Source of the DNA: CAVOHU01 sp963843385 | GTDB taxonomy: Bacteria > Acidobacteriota > Vicinamibacteria > Vicinamibacterales > JAKQTR01 | NCBI GenBank assembly: GCA_963843385.1 | Contig: CAWJJY010000007.1 | Span: 930,001-994,000 of the forward strand | DNA: 64,000 nucleotides | Direction: 5' to 3' | Shown here: one piece after another, positions 53,098 through 61,761 of the stretch | Numbering within the stretch: position 1 is the stretch's first letter | How the letters are laid out: each line of letters starts with the position of its first letter | Program-made: the position numbers and the translations under genes | The notes under the pieces: model-generated | Database searches by the model: none | Seen by the model: only the letters and a program-made list of their open reading frames with translations | What the model was told of the DNA's origin: nothing

Positions 53098-54267
53098 CTA
53101 CGCGAGCACGTCCAGATACTTCAACGCGCCGCCGGTGTTGAAGAGGACGACCGTTTCCTGAGGCTTGACGAGCCCGTCGGCCAGCATCTTCTTCAGTGCG
53201 GTGAGCGTCGCGCCCCCTTCCGGAGCCGCGCTGATACCCTCGAGCGATCCAATCGCTTTCATGTCGCGAACCAGGTCGGCGTCGCTGACGGCGAGAGCGG
53301 TGCCCCCGCTTTCCCTGACGGCCCGGAGAATGAGGAAGTCACCGATCGCCTTCGGCACGCGCAGGCCGTCGGCACAGGTGTGGGCATTCTCCCACATGTC
53401 GGCTTTTTCCTTGCCCTGCTGGAACGCGCGGATGATCGGTGCGCATCCGTCGGCCTGCACGCTGACCATATGCGGCCGGCGACCGGGCTTCAGCCAGCCC
53501 AGCTGTTCCATCTCCTCGAACGCCTTCCACATCCCGATGATGCCTGTGCCACCGCCGGTCGGGTACAGGATCCAGTCCGGCACGCGCCACTCGAACTGTT
53601 CGGCCAGCTCGTAGGCCATCGTCTTCTTGCCCTCGATGCGATACGGTTCTTTCAGCGTCGACACGTCGTACCAGCCGAGCGGCTTGCCCTTCTCGGCCGC
53701 CACGCGCCCGGCATCGGTGATCAGGCCCTCGACAAGCGTGACGTCCGCGCCATAGAGCTGGCATTCGCGAATGAACGGCACCTTCACGTCGCGAGGCATG
53801 AAGACCTTCGCCTCGAGGCCCGCGCAGGCGGCGTAGGCCGCCATTGCGTTGGCGGCGTTCCCGGCGGAAGGCACCGAGAGGACCTTGGCGCCCAGGTAGC
53901 TCGCCCTCGTCACGGCCGCCGAGAGACCGCGCGCCTTGAACGAATTGGTGGGGTTCGGCGATTCGTCCTTGATGTACAGCGATGACAGGCCGAGCTGTGC
54001 CCCGAGCCGCTTGGCGTGGACGAGCGGCGTGAAGCCCTCACCGAGCGTCACGGGCTCTTCGCCGTCGAACAGGGGCATGACTTCGCGGTACCGCCACATG
54101 TTCGACGGTCTGCCGCGAAGCGATTCCTTCGACCACTTCGACGCAGCCGCGAGATCGTACCTGGCGAGCAGGGGAGCGCCGCACGTGCAGAGGTGCTGTG
54201 ACTGGCGCGGATCGAACGGGCCCGCGCCGCACGGCACGGAACATTCAAGATGAGTGAAATATGACAC
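53098..54267 (-). CDS. thrC: Threonine synthase
   Basis: 389 residues from GTG 54267 (AAGGGAG upstream). An N-terminal Cys-rich segment (Cys 9, 13, 27, 29) resembles a zinc site. The PLP lysine is in KDESPNPTNSFKARG, followed by SVPSAGNAANAMAAYAACAG and the phosphate loop PTGGGTGIIGMWKAFEEM. It converts O-phosphohomoserine to threonine. Alone here, with no thrA or thrB. Confidence 0.9.
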   Translation of the reverse strand: MSYFTHLECSVPCGAGPFDPRQSQHLCTCGAPLLARYDLAAASKWSKESLRGRPSNMWRYREVMPLFDGEEPVTLGEGFTPLVHAKRLGAQLGLSSLYIKDESPNPTNSFKARGLSAAVTRASYLGAKVLSVPSAGNAANAMAAYAACAGLEAKVFMPRDVKVPFIRECQLYGADVTLVEGLITDAGRVAAEKGKPLGWYDVSTLKEPYRIEGKKTMAYELAEQFEWRVPDWILYPTGGGTGIIGMWKAFEEMEQLGWLKPGRRPHMVSVQADGCAPIIRAFQQGKEKADMWENAHTCADGLRVPKAIGDFLILRAVRESGGTALAVSDADLVRDMKAIGSLEGISAAPEGGATLTALKKMLADGLVKPQETVVLFNTGGALKYLDVLA

Positions 54268-54575
54268 GGATTGGCCGCTCCCTTACGGCCTGGAGGCAGG
54301 TGAGGGGAGCGCCGGCCAGATGCCGGCGTTCGCCTCGATGAGCATGGCTGAGGCGACTATGAATCGAACACGAGAAGGATCCCGACTGTATCAACCAGGT
54401 CGGACAACGGGCGTCTGGTTTCGGGCCGGTATCGAATGCGCGGTCGGCCGCTAGCCCCAGCCGACTGGCGCCCGGCCGCCAAGTTCCAAGCCCCAAGTCC
54501 CGAGCCCCGAGTCTCAAGCCCCGAGCCCCAAGCCCCGAGCCCCAAGCCCCGAGCCCCAAGCCCCGAGCCCCAGCG
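54268..54575. other. Intergenic stretch between thrC and frr
   Basis: About 310 bases without a gene. The 3' part (from 54482) is the G-rich repeat listed separately. The rest shows no feature I can support beyond the thrC ribosome binding site. Confidence 0.5.
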
Positions 54576-54576
54576 C
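54482..54576 (-). repeat. G-rich 12-14 base tandem repeat starting at the frr stop
   Basis: On the frr strand the unit GGGGCTCGGGGCTTG is repeated about five times with slight drift from just after the TAG stop. Runs of four G are spaced by CTC or CTT, a textbook G-quadruplex pattern. It is the longest of three stop-adjacent tracts in the window. Confidence 0.8.
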
Positions 54577-55166
54577 TAGTGTCCGAGCAAGTCTGTGTCC
54601 TTCTTTTTCTGAAGATCGTCAACCAGCCGAACGTGCTGATCGGTGAGCTTCTGGATTTCGTCGATGCCCTTCCGCTCGTCATCCTCCGACACCAGCTTGT
54701 CCTTGAGCAGCTTCTTCAGCCGCTCGTTGCCGTCGCGGCGGACCTGGCGGACGCTGTTCCGGCCGTCCTCGGACAGCTTGTGAACGTGCCGCGACAGTTC
54801 CTTGCGGCGGTCCTCGGTCAGCGACGGAATCGGAATCCGGACGAGCTTGCCGTCGTTGGTCGGGTTGAGGCCGAGATCCGACGCGCGGATCGCCTTGTCG
54901 ATGGCGCCGAGCAGCGAGGGATCGAACGGCTGCGCGACGATCGTCGTCGGGTCGGGAACCGAGAGCGTCGCCACCTGGTTGAGCGGCATCCGCGATCCGT
55001 AGGCATCCACGTGCACCGGGTCGAGGATGTTGATGGTGGCGCGCCCCGTCCGAACGCCTGCCAGCTCGTGGCGCAGGTGTTCGATGATGCCGTCCATCCG
55101 CTTCTTGCACTCCGCGAACAGGCCCTTCAGATCGGTGACATCCATGCTGTTGTCCACTCCGCTCAT
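54576..55166 (-). CDS. frr: Ribosome recycling factor
   Basis: 196 residues from ATG 55166; ATG 55145 (MDVTDLKGLF) is an alternative. RRF motifs: HELAGVRTGRATINILDPV, VDAYGSRMPLNQVATLSVPD and the C-terminal helix LTDQHVRLVDDLQKKKDTDL. It splits post-termination ribosomes with EF-G. Last gene of the rplM-rpsI-rpsB-tsf-pyrH-frr group. Confidence 0.97.
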   Translation of the reverse strand: MSGVDNSMDVTDLKGLFAECKKRMDGIIEHLRHELAGVRTGRATINILDPVHVDAYGSRMPLNQVATLSVPDPTTIVAQPFDPSLLGAIDKAIRASDLGLNPTNDGKLVRIPIPSLTEDRRKELSRHVHKLSEDGRNSVRQVRRDGNERLKKLLKDKLVSEDDERKGIDEIQKLTDQHVRLVDDLQKKKDTDLLGH

Positions 55167-55230
55167 TCTGGCGCGCCACCCGGGGTCGCCTTCGACCTCG
55201 ACCGGTGCGGCGGCCGTCTGTGCCAGCCTC

Positions 55231-55956
55231 TTACACCTTCACGGTCGTGCCGATCGTCTCTCCCATGATGGCCCGTTTCATGTTGCCGGGCGCCAGCAAG
55301 TCGAACACGATGATCGGAAGGCGGTTGTCCATGCAGAGTGAGATGGCGGTCGCATCCATCACCTGCAGCTCACGCTGGAGGACCTCGAGATAGGTAATCG
55401 TCTCGAACCGGGTGGCGTCCGGGTCCTTCTTGGGATCGGCCGTGTAGATGCCGTCCACCTTGGTCGCCTTGAGGATGACCTCGGCCTTGATCTCCGCCGC
55501 GCGCAGGGCGGCGGCCGTGTCGGTCGTGAAGTAGGGGTTGCCGGTGCCCGCCGCGAAGACCACCACGCGGCCCTTCTCGAGGTGCCGGAGGGCGCGCCTG
55601 CGGATGAACGGCTCGGCCACCTGGCGCATCTCGATCGCCGAGAGCACGCGCGAGACGACGTTCTCCTGCTCGAGCGCATCCTGCAGCGCGAGGCCGTTGA
55701 TCACGGTGGCCAGCATGCCCATGTAGTCCGCCTGGGCACGATCCATCCCCTTCGCGCTGGCCGCGACGCCGCGGAAGATGTTGCCGCCGCCGATCACGAT
55801 GGCGATCTGGACCCCGAGTTGCTGGATTTCGCCGACTTCGCGGGCAATCTGGCGCGCGATCTCGCGATCGATCCCGTATGCCTGGCTGCCCATGAGGGCC
55901 TCACCCGACAGTTTCAGCAGGACCCGGGCGTAGGCGGGTTTGGCTCCCGTAGTCAT
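55231..55956 (-). CDS. pyrH: Uridylate kinase
   Basis: 241 residues from ATG 55956 (GTG 55959 also in frame). Motifs: RVLLKLSGEALMG, VIGGGNIFRGVAASAKGMDR, AAGTGNPYFTTDTAAALRAA and DATAISLCMDNRLPIIVFDL. It phosphorylates UMP to UDP. It lies between tsf and frr, the usual order. A TATAAT box close to its start may give a separate transcript. Confidence 0.97.
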   Translation of the reverse strand: MTTGAKPAYARVLLKLSGEALMGSQAYGIDREIARQIAREVGEIQQLGVQIAIVIGGGNIFRGVAASAKGMDRAQADYMGMLATVINGLALQDALEQENVVSRVLSAIEMRQVAEPFIRRRALRHLEKGRVVVFAAGTGNPYFTTDTAAALRAAEIKAEVILKATKVDGIYTADPKKDPDATRFETITYLEVLQRELQVMDATAISLCMDNRLPIIVFDLLAPGNMKRAIMGETIGTTVKV

Positions 55957-55967
55957 CACGGGATCGA

Positions 55968-55973
55968 ATTATA
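55968..55973 (-). promoter_or_regulatory. Possible internal promoter box before pyrH
   Basis: A perfect TATAAT on the minus strand ends 11 bases before the pyrH ATG, so any transcript would have only a few bases of leader. No -35 match is seen. It lies just after the tsf stop. Confidence 0.35.
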
Positions 55974-55989
55974 GATCAGGCGACTTCCC

Positions 55990-56589
55990 TCAGGCGCCTT
56001 CACCGAGCTTGAAGCGCGAGAACCGTGAGATCACCATGTTCTCGCCGGTGCGCGCCACGGCCTGCGCCATCAGCTGCGAGATGGTCAGGCTCGGGTCCTT
56101 CACGAACACCTGGTCGAGCAGCACCGTCTGCTCGTAGAAGGCGCCGAGCTTCCCCTCGACGATCTTCTCGACGACGGCGGGAGGCTTGCCGGAGCCCTCG
56201 AACTGGGCGCGGTAGATGGACTTCTCGCGCTCCAGCACGTCGCCCGGCACGTCTTCGCGCCGGACGTACCTCGGGTCGGCCGCCGCAACGTGCATGGCGA
56301 TGTCGTGGACCAGCGCGCCGAACTCGTCGGTGCGCGCCACGAAGTCGGACTCGCAATTCACCTCGACCAGCACACCCAGCTTGCCGCCCATGTGGATATA
56401 GGCGGCGACCTGTCCCTGCGAGGTCGACCGGCCCGCGCGCTTGGCCGCGTTGGCCAGCCCGCGCTTGCGCAGGACGGTAATCGCCTCGTCCATGTTGCCG
56501 TTGGTCTCGCTGAGCGCCGCCTTGCACTCCATCATGCCGGCGCCAGTCTTCTCGCGAAGGGCTTTGACCTGTTCTGCCGTGATTGCCAT
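55990..56589 (-). CDS. tsf: Translation elongation factor Ts
   Basis: 199 residues from ATG 56589 (GAGAGAG upstream); the open frame runs further but only this start is normal. Motifs: VKALREKTGAGMMECKAAL, EAITVLRKRGLANAAKRAGR and VEVNCESDFVARTDEF. It exchanges GDP for GTP on EF-Tu. This is the short, single-core form. Downstream of rpsB. Confidence 0.96.
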   Translation of the reverse strand: MAITAEQVKALREKTGAGMMECKAALSETNGNMDEAITVLRKRGLANAAKRAGRSTSQGQVAAYIHMGGKLGVLVEVNCESDFVARTDEFGALVHDIAMHVAAADPRYVRREDVPGDVLEREKSIYRAQFEGSGKPPAVVEKIVEGKLGAFYEQTVLLDQVFVKDPSLTISQLMAQAVARTGENMVISRFSRFKLGEGA

Positions 56590-56713
56590 GACTCTCTCTC
56601 TTCCGCGGTACACAGCACGCGCCGGTCGGAGGGGTTCCGGCCGGCGCGGGTTGCCAATCAATTCGTCGAGCGGCCGGCCCTGCACCTGAGGACCCGCCGG
56701 ACGAGGGGACGGC

Positions 56714-57520
56714 TCAGGCCGACGCCGCTGCAGGCCCCGATTCCGGACGCGGCCGGCGGACCGGCGGGCGGCCCGAGCGGCGCGAGGCGTCGTCGCCATC
56801 CGTCTCGGAGTCGGTCTGCTCCACGCGGGCGGATTCGCGCATGCTCCGGCCGGACATGATCGCGTCGGCCACCCGCGAGGTGAAGAGGCGGATGGACCGC
56901 AGGGCATCGTCATTGCCCGGGATCACGAAGTCCACTTCTTCCGGATCGCAGTTGGTGTCGACGATGCCCACGACGGGGATTTTCAGCTTGCGGGCCTCGT
57001 CCACCGCGATCTTCTCTTTCTTGGTGTCCACCACGAAGATCGCGTCCGGCAGGCGGGACATCAGGCGAATCCCGTCGAGGTTCTTCTGGAGCTTCTTCTT
57101 CTCCTTCTCGACCTTGGCGATCTCTTTCTTGGTGATGGTCTCGTAGCGCCCGTCGGTGGCCATCGCTTCCAGCTCGCGGAGCCGCCCGAGGCTCTTCTGG
57201 ATGGTCAGGAAGTTGGTCAGCAGGCCGCCCAGCCAGCGCTGGTTCACGTAGAACATCCCGCACCGCTGCGCTTCATCCGAGACGGCGTCCTGCGCCTGGC
57301 GCTTGGTGCCCACGAAGAGCACCGTGCCGCCCTGCGACGCCACGCCGGTCACGAATTCCTCTGCATCCCGGAAAAGCCTGGCTGTCTTGCCCAGGTCGAT
57401 GATGTAGATGCCGTTCCGCTCGCCGAAGATGAACTGCTTCATCTTCGGGTTCCAGCGCTTGGTCTGATGGCCGAAGTGGACCCCGGCCTCCAGCAGTTCC
57501 TTGATGGCGATCCCGCTCAA
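56714..57520 (-). CDS. rpsB: 30S ribosomal protein S2
   Basis: 268 residues. The start appears to be TTG 57520 with a strong GGAGGA four or five bases upstream; no ATG is available nearby. Motifs: LLEAGVHFGHQTKRWNPKMK, VNQRWLGGLLTNF and IVDTNCDPEEVDFVIPGNDD. A C-terminal Arg/Pro-rich tail of about 40 residues extends past the usual end. Confidence 0.96.
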   Translation of the reverse strand: MSGIAIKELLEAGVHFGHQTKRWNPKMKQFIFGERNGIYIIDLGKTARLFRDAEEFVTGVASQGGTVLFVGTKRQAQDAVSDEAQRCGMFYVNQRWLGGLLTNFLTIQKSLGRLRELEAMATDGRYETITKKEIAKVEKEKKKLQKNLDGIRLMSRLPDAIFVVDTKKEKIAVDEARKLKIPVVGIVDTNCDPEEVDFVIPGNDDALRSIRLFTSRVADAIMSGRSMRESARVEQTDSETDGDDASRRSGRPPVRRPRPESGPAAASA

Positions 57521-57567
57521 GCGTCCTCCATGACAGTCGCGATGGCGTGCCAGCCAGCGCGCCCCAA

Positions 57568-57960
57568 CTAGCGTTTGCTGAACTGGAAGCGCTTCCGTGC
57601 GCCTGCCAACCCGTACTTCTTCCGTTCCTTGGCCCGCGCGTCGCGCGTGAGCAGCCCTTCCTTCTTCAGACGACCGCGCAGCTCCGCGTTGTACTCGACC
57701 AGCGCGCGCGTGATGCCGAGCCGCATGGCGCCGGCCTGGCCCGAGACCCCGCCGCCGTCGACCGTGGCGAGGATGTCGAACTTGTCCGCCGTTTCGGTCA
57801 GCAGCAGCGGCTGGCGAATGGCCATCCGGAGCGTCTCGGTGGGGAAGAAGTTGGCGAACTCGCGATCGTTCACCTTGATGGCGCCTGCGCCGGGGCGCAG
57901 GAACACCCGGGCCGCTGACTTCTTACGGCGCCCGGTCCCGTAGTACTGAATCACAGCCAA
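57568..57960 (-). CDS. rpsI: 30S ribosomal protein S9
   Basis: 130 residues if read from TTG 57960, giving MAVIQYYGTGRRKKSAARVF; a TTG nine bases further up is possible. Motifs: VNDREFANFFPTETLRMAIR, TVDGGGVSGQAGAMRLGITR and the terminal KKYGLAGARKRFQFSKR. Its start is one base after the rplM stop, with GAGG nine bases upstream. Confidence 0.95.
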   Translation of the reverse strand: MAVIQYYGTGRRKKSAARVFLRPGAGAIKVNDREFANFFPTETLRMAIRQPLLLTETADKFDILATVDGGGVSGQAGAMRLGITRALVEYNAELRGRLKKEGLLTRDARAKERKKYGLAGARKRFQFSKR

Positions 57961-57961
57961 G

Positions 57962-58393
57962 TTATGCAACCTCGAGCTTGGAGGGTTTCTGGGCGGCGTG
58001 CGGATGCGTCGGGCCGGCGTAGACCTTCAGCTTGCGGTACATGGCGTCACCGAGCTTGGTCTTGGGCAGCATGCCTCGAATCGCTTCCTCCACCAGCCGG
58101 TTCGGATTGCGCTGGCGGACGATCGTTGCCCGTTCTTCGCGCAGCCCGCCTTCGTAGCCGCTGTGCCGCCGGTAGATCTTCTGTTCCTCTTTCCGGCCGG
58201 TCAGCTTCGCCTTCTTCGAGTTGATGACCACGACGTGATCGCCAGTGTCGATGTGCGGGGTGTAGGTTGCGTGATGCTTGCCCTGGAGGAGGCGCGCCGC
58301 CTGGGTCGCGATCCGGCCCAATACCTTTCCGTCCGCGTCAATCACGTGCCAGCGTCGTTGGACGCCTTGAGGTTTCGCCGTAAACGTTTGCAT
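57962..58393 (-). CDS. rplM: 50S ribosomal protein L13
   Basis: 143 residues from ATG 58393. Motifs: WHVIDADGKVLGRIATQAAR, DHVVVINSKKAKLTGRKEEQ and VEEAIRGMLPKTKLGDAM. First gene of the translation operon, directly followed by rpsI. Confidence 0.97.
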   Translation of the reverse strand: MQTFTAKPQGVQRRWHVIDADGKVLGRIATQAARLLQGKHHATYTPHIDTGDHVVVINSKKAKLTGRKEEQKIYRRHSGYEGGLREERATIVRQRNPNRLVEEAIRGMLPKTKLGDAMYRKLKVYAGPTHPHAAQKPSKLEVA

Positions 58394-58437
58394 CAGATCG
58401 TCTCTGCCTGGGGTTATTCCGACAACGGCAAACCAAA

Positions 58438-58466
58438 AGCGTACCAGCCTTTCCGGGTGCTGTCAA
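58438..58466 (-). promoter_or_regulatory. Sigma-70 promoter of the rplM operon
   Basis: Minus strand TTGACA (58466-58461), 17 bases, TACGCT (58443-58438). The leader to the rplM ATG is about 40 bases. The -35 is perfect; the -10 is moderate. Confidence 0.65.
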
Positions 58467-58694
58467 GGTCGCCGGCGGGGTCAGGCAGCCCGGAAATTGC
58501 GGGCGGAGACGGCGAAAGTGAGGACGATCGGCCCCCGTACCCGGCTTTGCACAACTTTGCCTGTAGAGGCGAGCCATTGTGTCCGATAAGAGATTCGGCC
58601 GGGGGTCTTCGGGAGTAAGCTGTGCGGGGCAAAAGGGGGGCTGATTCTGCACCCCGGGCCGATTCGACGAGACGACGATTTTGCATCTTTGTAC

Positions 58695-58741
58695 TCGGGC
58701 TCGTTTGGTCGAGCACGCAAGACCGGTGAAAACGAGCCCGA
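58695..58741. promoter_or_regulatory. Long inverted repeat upstream of the pil operon
   Basis: Arms TCGGGCTCGTTT (58695-58706) and AAACGAGCCCGA (58730-58741) are perfect over 12 bases. The 23-base loop contains GGTC/GACC pairing. It sits about 20 bases before the sigma-54 site and could be an activator-binding site or a transcription barrier. Confidence 0.55.
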
Positions 58742-58761
58742 ATTCAGCGGGTTTGCCCCTG

Positions 58762-58776
58762 TGGCATCAACCTTGC
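58762..58776 (+). promoter_or_regulatory. Sigma-54 (-24/-12) promoter of pilMNOPQ
   Basis: TGGCATCAACCTTGC has GG and GC elements ten bases apart as in the consensus TGGCACG-N4-TTGC, with differences only at the sixth and seventh bases. It would start transcription about 44 bases before the pilM GTG. Confidence 0.6.
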
Positions 58777-58831
58777 GCGTGCTAGATCGGCAGGAGGCCG
58801 CAGCGGGCCTCGGAAAGGGTGGGACAGCCGC

Positions 58832-59884
58832 GTGTTCCGCAGAAGCAAAACGCTGGTCGGACTCGACATCGGTTCGAGCGCCGTCAAGGCCATCGAACTG
58901 AAACCGGCGGGCCGGTCCTTCCGGGTCGTTTCGTACGGCAGCCAGCCGATCTCGCCCGACAGCATCGTCGACGGCGCGATCATCGATGGCGCGAGCGTGG
59001 CCGACGCCATCCGCCGCACCTTCGAGGGCAGCCGCATCAAGACGATCGAGGTGGCCGCCTCGCTCTCGGGCAACGCGGTGATCGTCAAGAAGATCAGCCT
59101 GCCCGTCATGACCGAGGCCGAGCTGGCCGACTCCATTCAGTGGGAAGCCGAGCAGTACATCCCCTTCGACATCCAGGATGTCAACCTCGACTACCAGATT
59201 CTCGATGCCGGCGGCGATGGGCGCGGCACGATGGACGTGCTGCTGGTCGCGGCCAAGAAGGAAAAGATCGCCGACTATACCGGCGTGATCAGCCAGGCCG
59301 GCCGGACGCCGGTCGTGGTCGACGTGGACGCCTTCGCGCTGCAGAACGCCTACGAGGCGAACTACGACATGGAGCCCGATCGGGTGACCGTGCTGATGAA
59401 CGTCGGGGCGAGCGCCATCAACATCAATATCGTGATGGGCTCGGTCTCGCTCTTCACCCGCGACATCTCGATCGGCGGCAATGCGTACACCGAGGCGGTC
59501 CAGCGCGAGCTGAATCTGCCGTTCGAGAGCGCCGAGCAGCTCAAGCACGGCATCCCGGTCGACGGCGCGTCCAGCGAAGAGGTGGGGCCCGTCCTGCGGG
59601 CGGTCACCGAGAACGTGCTGCTCGAGACGCAGAAGACGTTCGACTTCTTCAAGGCAACGGCCTCGGCCGATCGTATCGATCGCATCGTGATGTGCGGCGG
59701 AGGCTCGAAGCTCCACGATTTTCAGGCGGCCGTCAGCGAGCGATTCGGTGCGCCGGTCGAGCCCTTCAAGCCATTCCAGCGCATCGCGTTCGACGGTCAC
59801 AAGCTGGGCGTCGATCCGAACGAGATCGCCGCGACCTCTGTCGTCGCGGTCGGCCTGGCACTCAGACGGGCGGGCGACCGATGA
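58832..59884 (+). CDS. pilM: Type IV pilus assembly protein PilM
   Basis: 350 residues from GTG 58832 (GGGTGGGA upstream). An actin-like ATPase fold: LVGLDIGSSAVKAIELKPAG near the N-terminus, NVGASAININIVMGS, and DRIVMCGGGSKLHDFQAAVS. PilM binds the PilN N-terminus at the inner membrane and links it to the motor. First of pilMNOPQ; overlaps pilN by four bases. Confidence 0.95.
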   Translation: MFRRSKTLVGLDIGSSAVKAIELKPAGRSFRVVSYGSQPISPDSIVDGAIIDGASVADAIRRTFEGSRIKTIEVAASLSGNAVIVKKISLPVMTEAELADSIQWEAEQYIPFDIQDVNLDYQILDAGGDGRGTMDVLLVAAKKEKIADYTGVISQAGRTPVVVDVDAFALQNAYEANYDMEPDRVTVLMNVGASAININIVMGSVSLFTRDISIGGNAYTEAVQRELNLPFESAEQLKHGIPVDGASSEEVGPVLRAVTENVLLETQKTFDFFKATASADRIDRIVMCGGGSKLHDFQAAVSERFGAPVEPFKPFQRIAFDGHKLGVDPNEIAATSVVAVGLALRRAGDR

Positions 59885-60459
59885 TCCGCATCAATCTCCT
59901 CGCACGCGAAAGGAAGGCGCGCGCCCCGCGCCGGGAATCCTCGTTCCAGCCCGGCCAGCAGGTCACCGTGGCCTGCACGCTGATCCTGCTTGCGGCGTTT
60001 CTCGGATCCGGCTGGTGGTTCTGGTCGCTGCGCAAGGACTCCGCCCGGCTCAACGAGGAGCTCGTGGCCGCGCAGCAGGAAACCGACCGCCTGCGGACGA
60101 TCATCGTCCAGGTGCGGCAGTACGAAACGCGCAAGGGCCAGCTCCAGCAGCGCGTGACGCTCATCGAACAGCTCCGGCGAGGGCAGAGCGGCCCGGTCCA
60201 CATGCTCGACCAGATCAGCCGCAGCCTGCCCGACATGCTCTGGCTGACCGAGATGAAACAGACCGCCAGCGACGTGTCGATCACCGGCCGCTGCACGGTG
60301 CTGACCTCGTTGTCCGACTTCGTCGGCAACCTCGAGAACACCGGCTGGTTCAAGAAGCCCGTTGAGATTGTCGACAGCCAGGTCGAGAAGGCCGCGGCGA
60401 CCGGTGCGGAAATCATCAGGTTCACGATCAAGGCCCAGTTCGCGCCCCCTCCAGGTTAG
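59881..60459 (+). CDS. pilN: Type IV pilus assembly protein PilN
   Basis: 192 residues. It opens MIRINLLARER, the PilM-binding peptide, then a transmembrane helix (about 30-50), a coiled coil (about 52-95) and a ferredoxin-like C-terminal fold with DMLWLTEMKQTASDVSITGR and FVGNLENTGWFKKPVEIV. It joins PilO in the inner-membrane alignment complex. Confidence 0.93.
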   Translation: MIRINLLARERKARAPRRESSFQPGQQVTVACTLILLAAFLGSGWWFWSLRKDSARLNEELVAAQQETDRLRTIIVQVRQYETRKGQLQQRVTLIEQLRRGQSGPVHMLDQISRSLPDMLWLTEMKQTASDVSITGRCTVLTSLSDFVGNLENTGWFKKPVEIVDSQVEKAAATGAEIIRFTIKAQFAPPPG

Positions 60460-60577
60460 CGAGCGAGAACGGAGCACGCCCTGGCCTCCGGGCAGGGGCT
60501 TTCGATGGGGCCGGCAGTAGATTCCGTGCAACCGTGTAATGCCCGGTGGGGTAGACCCCGATACGATACGTGACGCC

Positions 60578-61222
60578 ATGGAACTGAACCTCAACAAGAT
60601 GCCGTGGTACGCCCAGGTGGGACTGTTCGCGGCGATCGCGATCGCTGGCGTGGCGGCGTTCTATTACATGTATGCCGCCGGCGCGATGGCCGACATGAAC
60701 TCACGCCGGCAGCAGCTCGAGGCCCTGCGCACCGACATCAACAAGGGCCTCGCCACCGCGCGCCAGCTGCCTCAGTTCAGGTCCCAGGTTGCGGAGCTCG
60801 AGGCCCGGCTCAACAGCCTGAAGGCCGTGCTTCCCGAGGAGAAGGACTTCGGCGACCTGCTGCGCAACCTGCAGACGCTGGCCACGCAGTCGAGCCTGGC
60901 CATCAACGTGTTCAAGCCGGCCCCGGTGGTGACCAAGCAGCTGCACGCCGAGTGGCCCATCAACATCGAGCTCGAAGGGACCTATCACAACCTCGGCCTC
61001 TTCTTCGATCGGATCAGCCGCTTCTCCCGCATCATCAACGTCGGCAACGTCGTCATTCGCGCCAGAGACCGGCAGGAGCCCAACGCGACCATCCAGGTGG
61101 CGTGCGTCGCCACGACCTTCGTCCTCCTCGCCGAGAGCGCCGTCAAAGCGGCACCTGCGCCAGGTGCGCCTCCGGTCGCACCCGCAGGCGCGACATTCCC
61201 AGCCGGTGGAGGTGGGCACTGA
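60578..61222 (+). CDS. pilO: Type IV pilus assembly protein PilO
   Basis: 214 residues from ATG 60578; the open frame begins 39 bases earlier. A transmembrane helix (about 12-32), a coiled coil (about 38-85) and a core domain with VLPEEKDFGDLLRNLQTLAT and EGTYHNLGLFFDRISRFSRI. A Pro/Ala/Gly tail follows. It pairs with PilN. A TACGAT box lies ten bases before the ATG. Confidence 0.93.
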   Translation: MELNLNKMPWYAQVGLFAAIAIAGVAAFYYMYAAGAMADMNSRRQQLEALRTDINKGLATARQLPQFRSQVAELEARLNSLKAVLPEEKDFGDLLRNLQTLATQSSLAINVFKPAPVVTKQLHAEWPINIELEGTYHNLGLFFDRISRFSRIINVGNVVIRARDRQEPNATIQVACVATTFVLLAESAVKAAPAPGAPPVAPAGATFPAGGGGH

Positions 61223-61761
61223 TGAGGCGCACCTCACGTCGCGTCGGTCGGAATCCCGGGCGGTTGAGCGTCTGGGTTTCGTGCGCCCTGCTGTTCGGTG
61301 CCGCGTCCGCCGGAGTGGCCGCCGCGGTCCAGTCCGGCCAGCCATCATCCGCTGCTTCCCAGGCCAAGCCCGGGGAGACAGCCACCGGCGCGGGGGCGCA
61401 GGCCGGTGCCTATACCTACAACCCTGAGGGACGGCGCGATCCGTTCGTGAGCCTGATCTCGCGCGGATTCGACAGCAGCGGCCGCCGGCAGGGGAAGCCT
61501 GCCGAAGGCGTGTCGGGCATGGCCGTCGCCGATCTCATCCTCAAGGGCGTCTTCCAGAGCCGCGGACGGTACGTTGCGATCGTGCAAGGACCGGATAACA
61601 GGTCGTACAACATCCGGGTCAACGATCGTCTCTTCGATGGTTTCGTCAGGGCGATCACGTCCAACGAGATCGTGTTGATCCAGGAAGTCAACGATCCATT
61701 GTCGGTGTCCAAGCAGCGTGAAGTGCGGAAGTCACTTCGCGCACCCTCGGAGCCGAAGTGA
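61222..61761 (+). CDS. pilP: Type IV pilus assembly lipoprotein-like PilP
   Basis: 179 residues from ATG 61222. An N-terminal signal/anchor region (about 17-37) lacks an obvious lipobox Cys. The PilP core has YNPEGRRDPFVSLISRGFD, LKGVFQSRGRYVAIVQGPDN and RLFDGFVRAITSNEIVLIQE. It links PilNO to the PilQ secretin. It overlaps pilQ by one base. Confidence 0.88.
   Translation: MRRTSRRVGRNPGRLSVWVSCALLFGAASAGVAAAVQSGQPSSAASQAKPGETATGAGAQAGAYTYNPEGRRDPFVSLISRGFDSSGRRQGKPAEGVSGMAVADLILKGVFQSRGRYVAIVQGPDNRSYNIRVNDRLFDGFVRAITSNEIVLIQEVNDPLSVSKQREVRKSLRAPSEPK

Larger units (their letters stand above)
58467..58831. other. Divergent regulatory region between rplM and pilM
   Basis: About 360 bases with no gene. 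The rplM side holds the promoter at 58438-58466; the pilM side holds an inverted repeat and a sigma-54-like site. Nothing else is recognisable. Confidence 0.5.
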
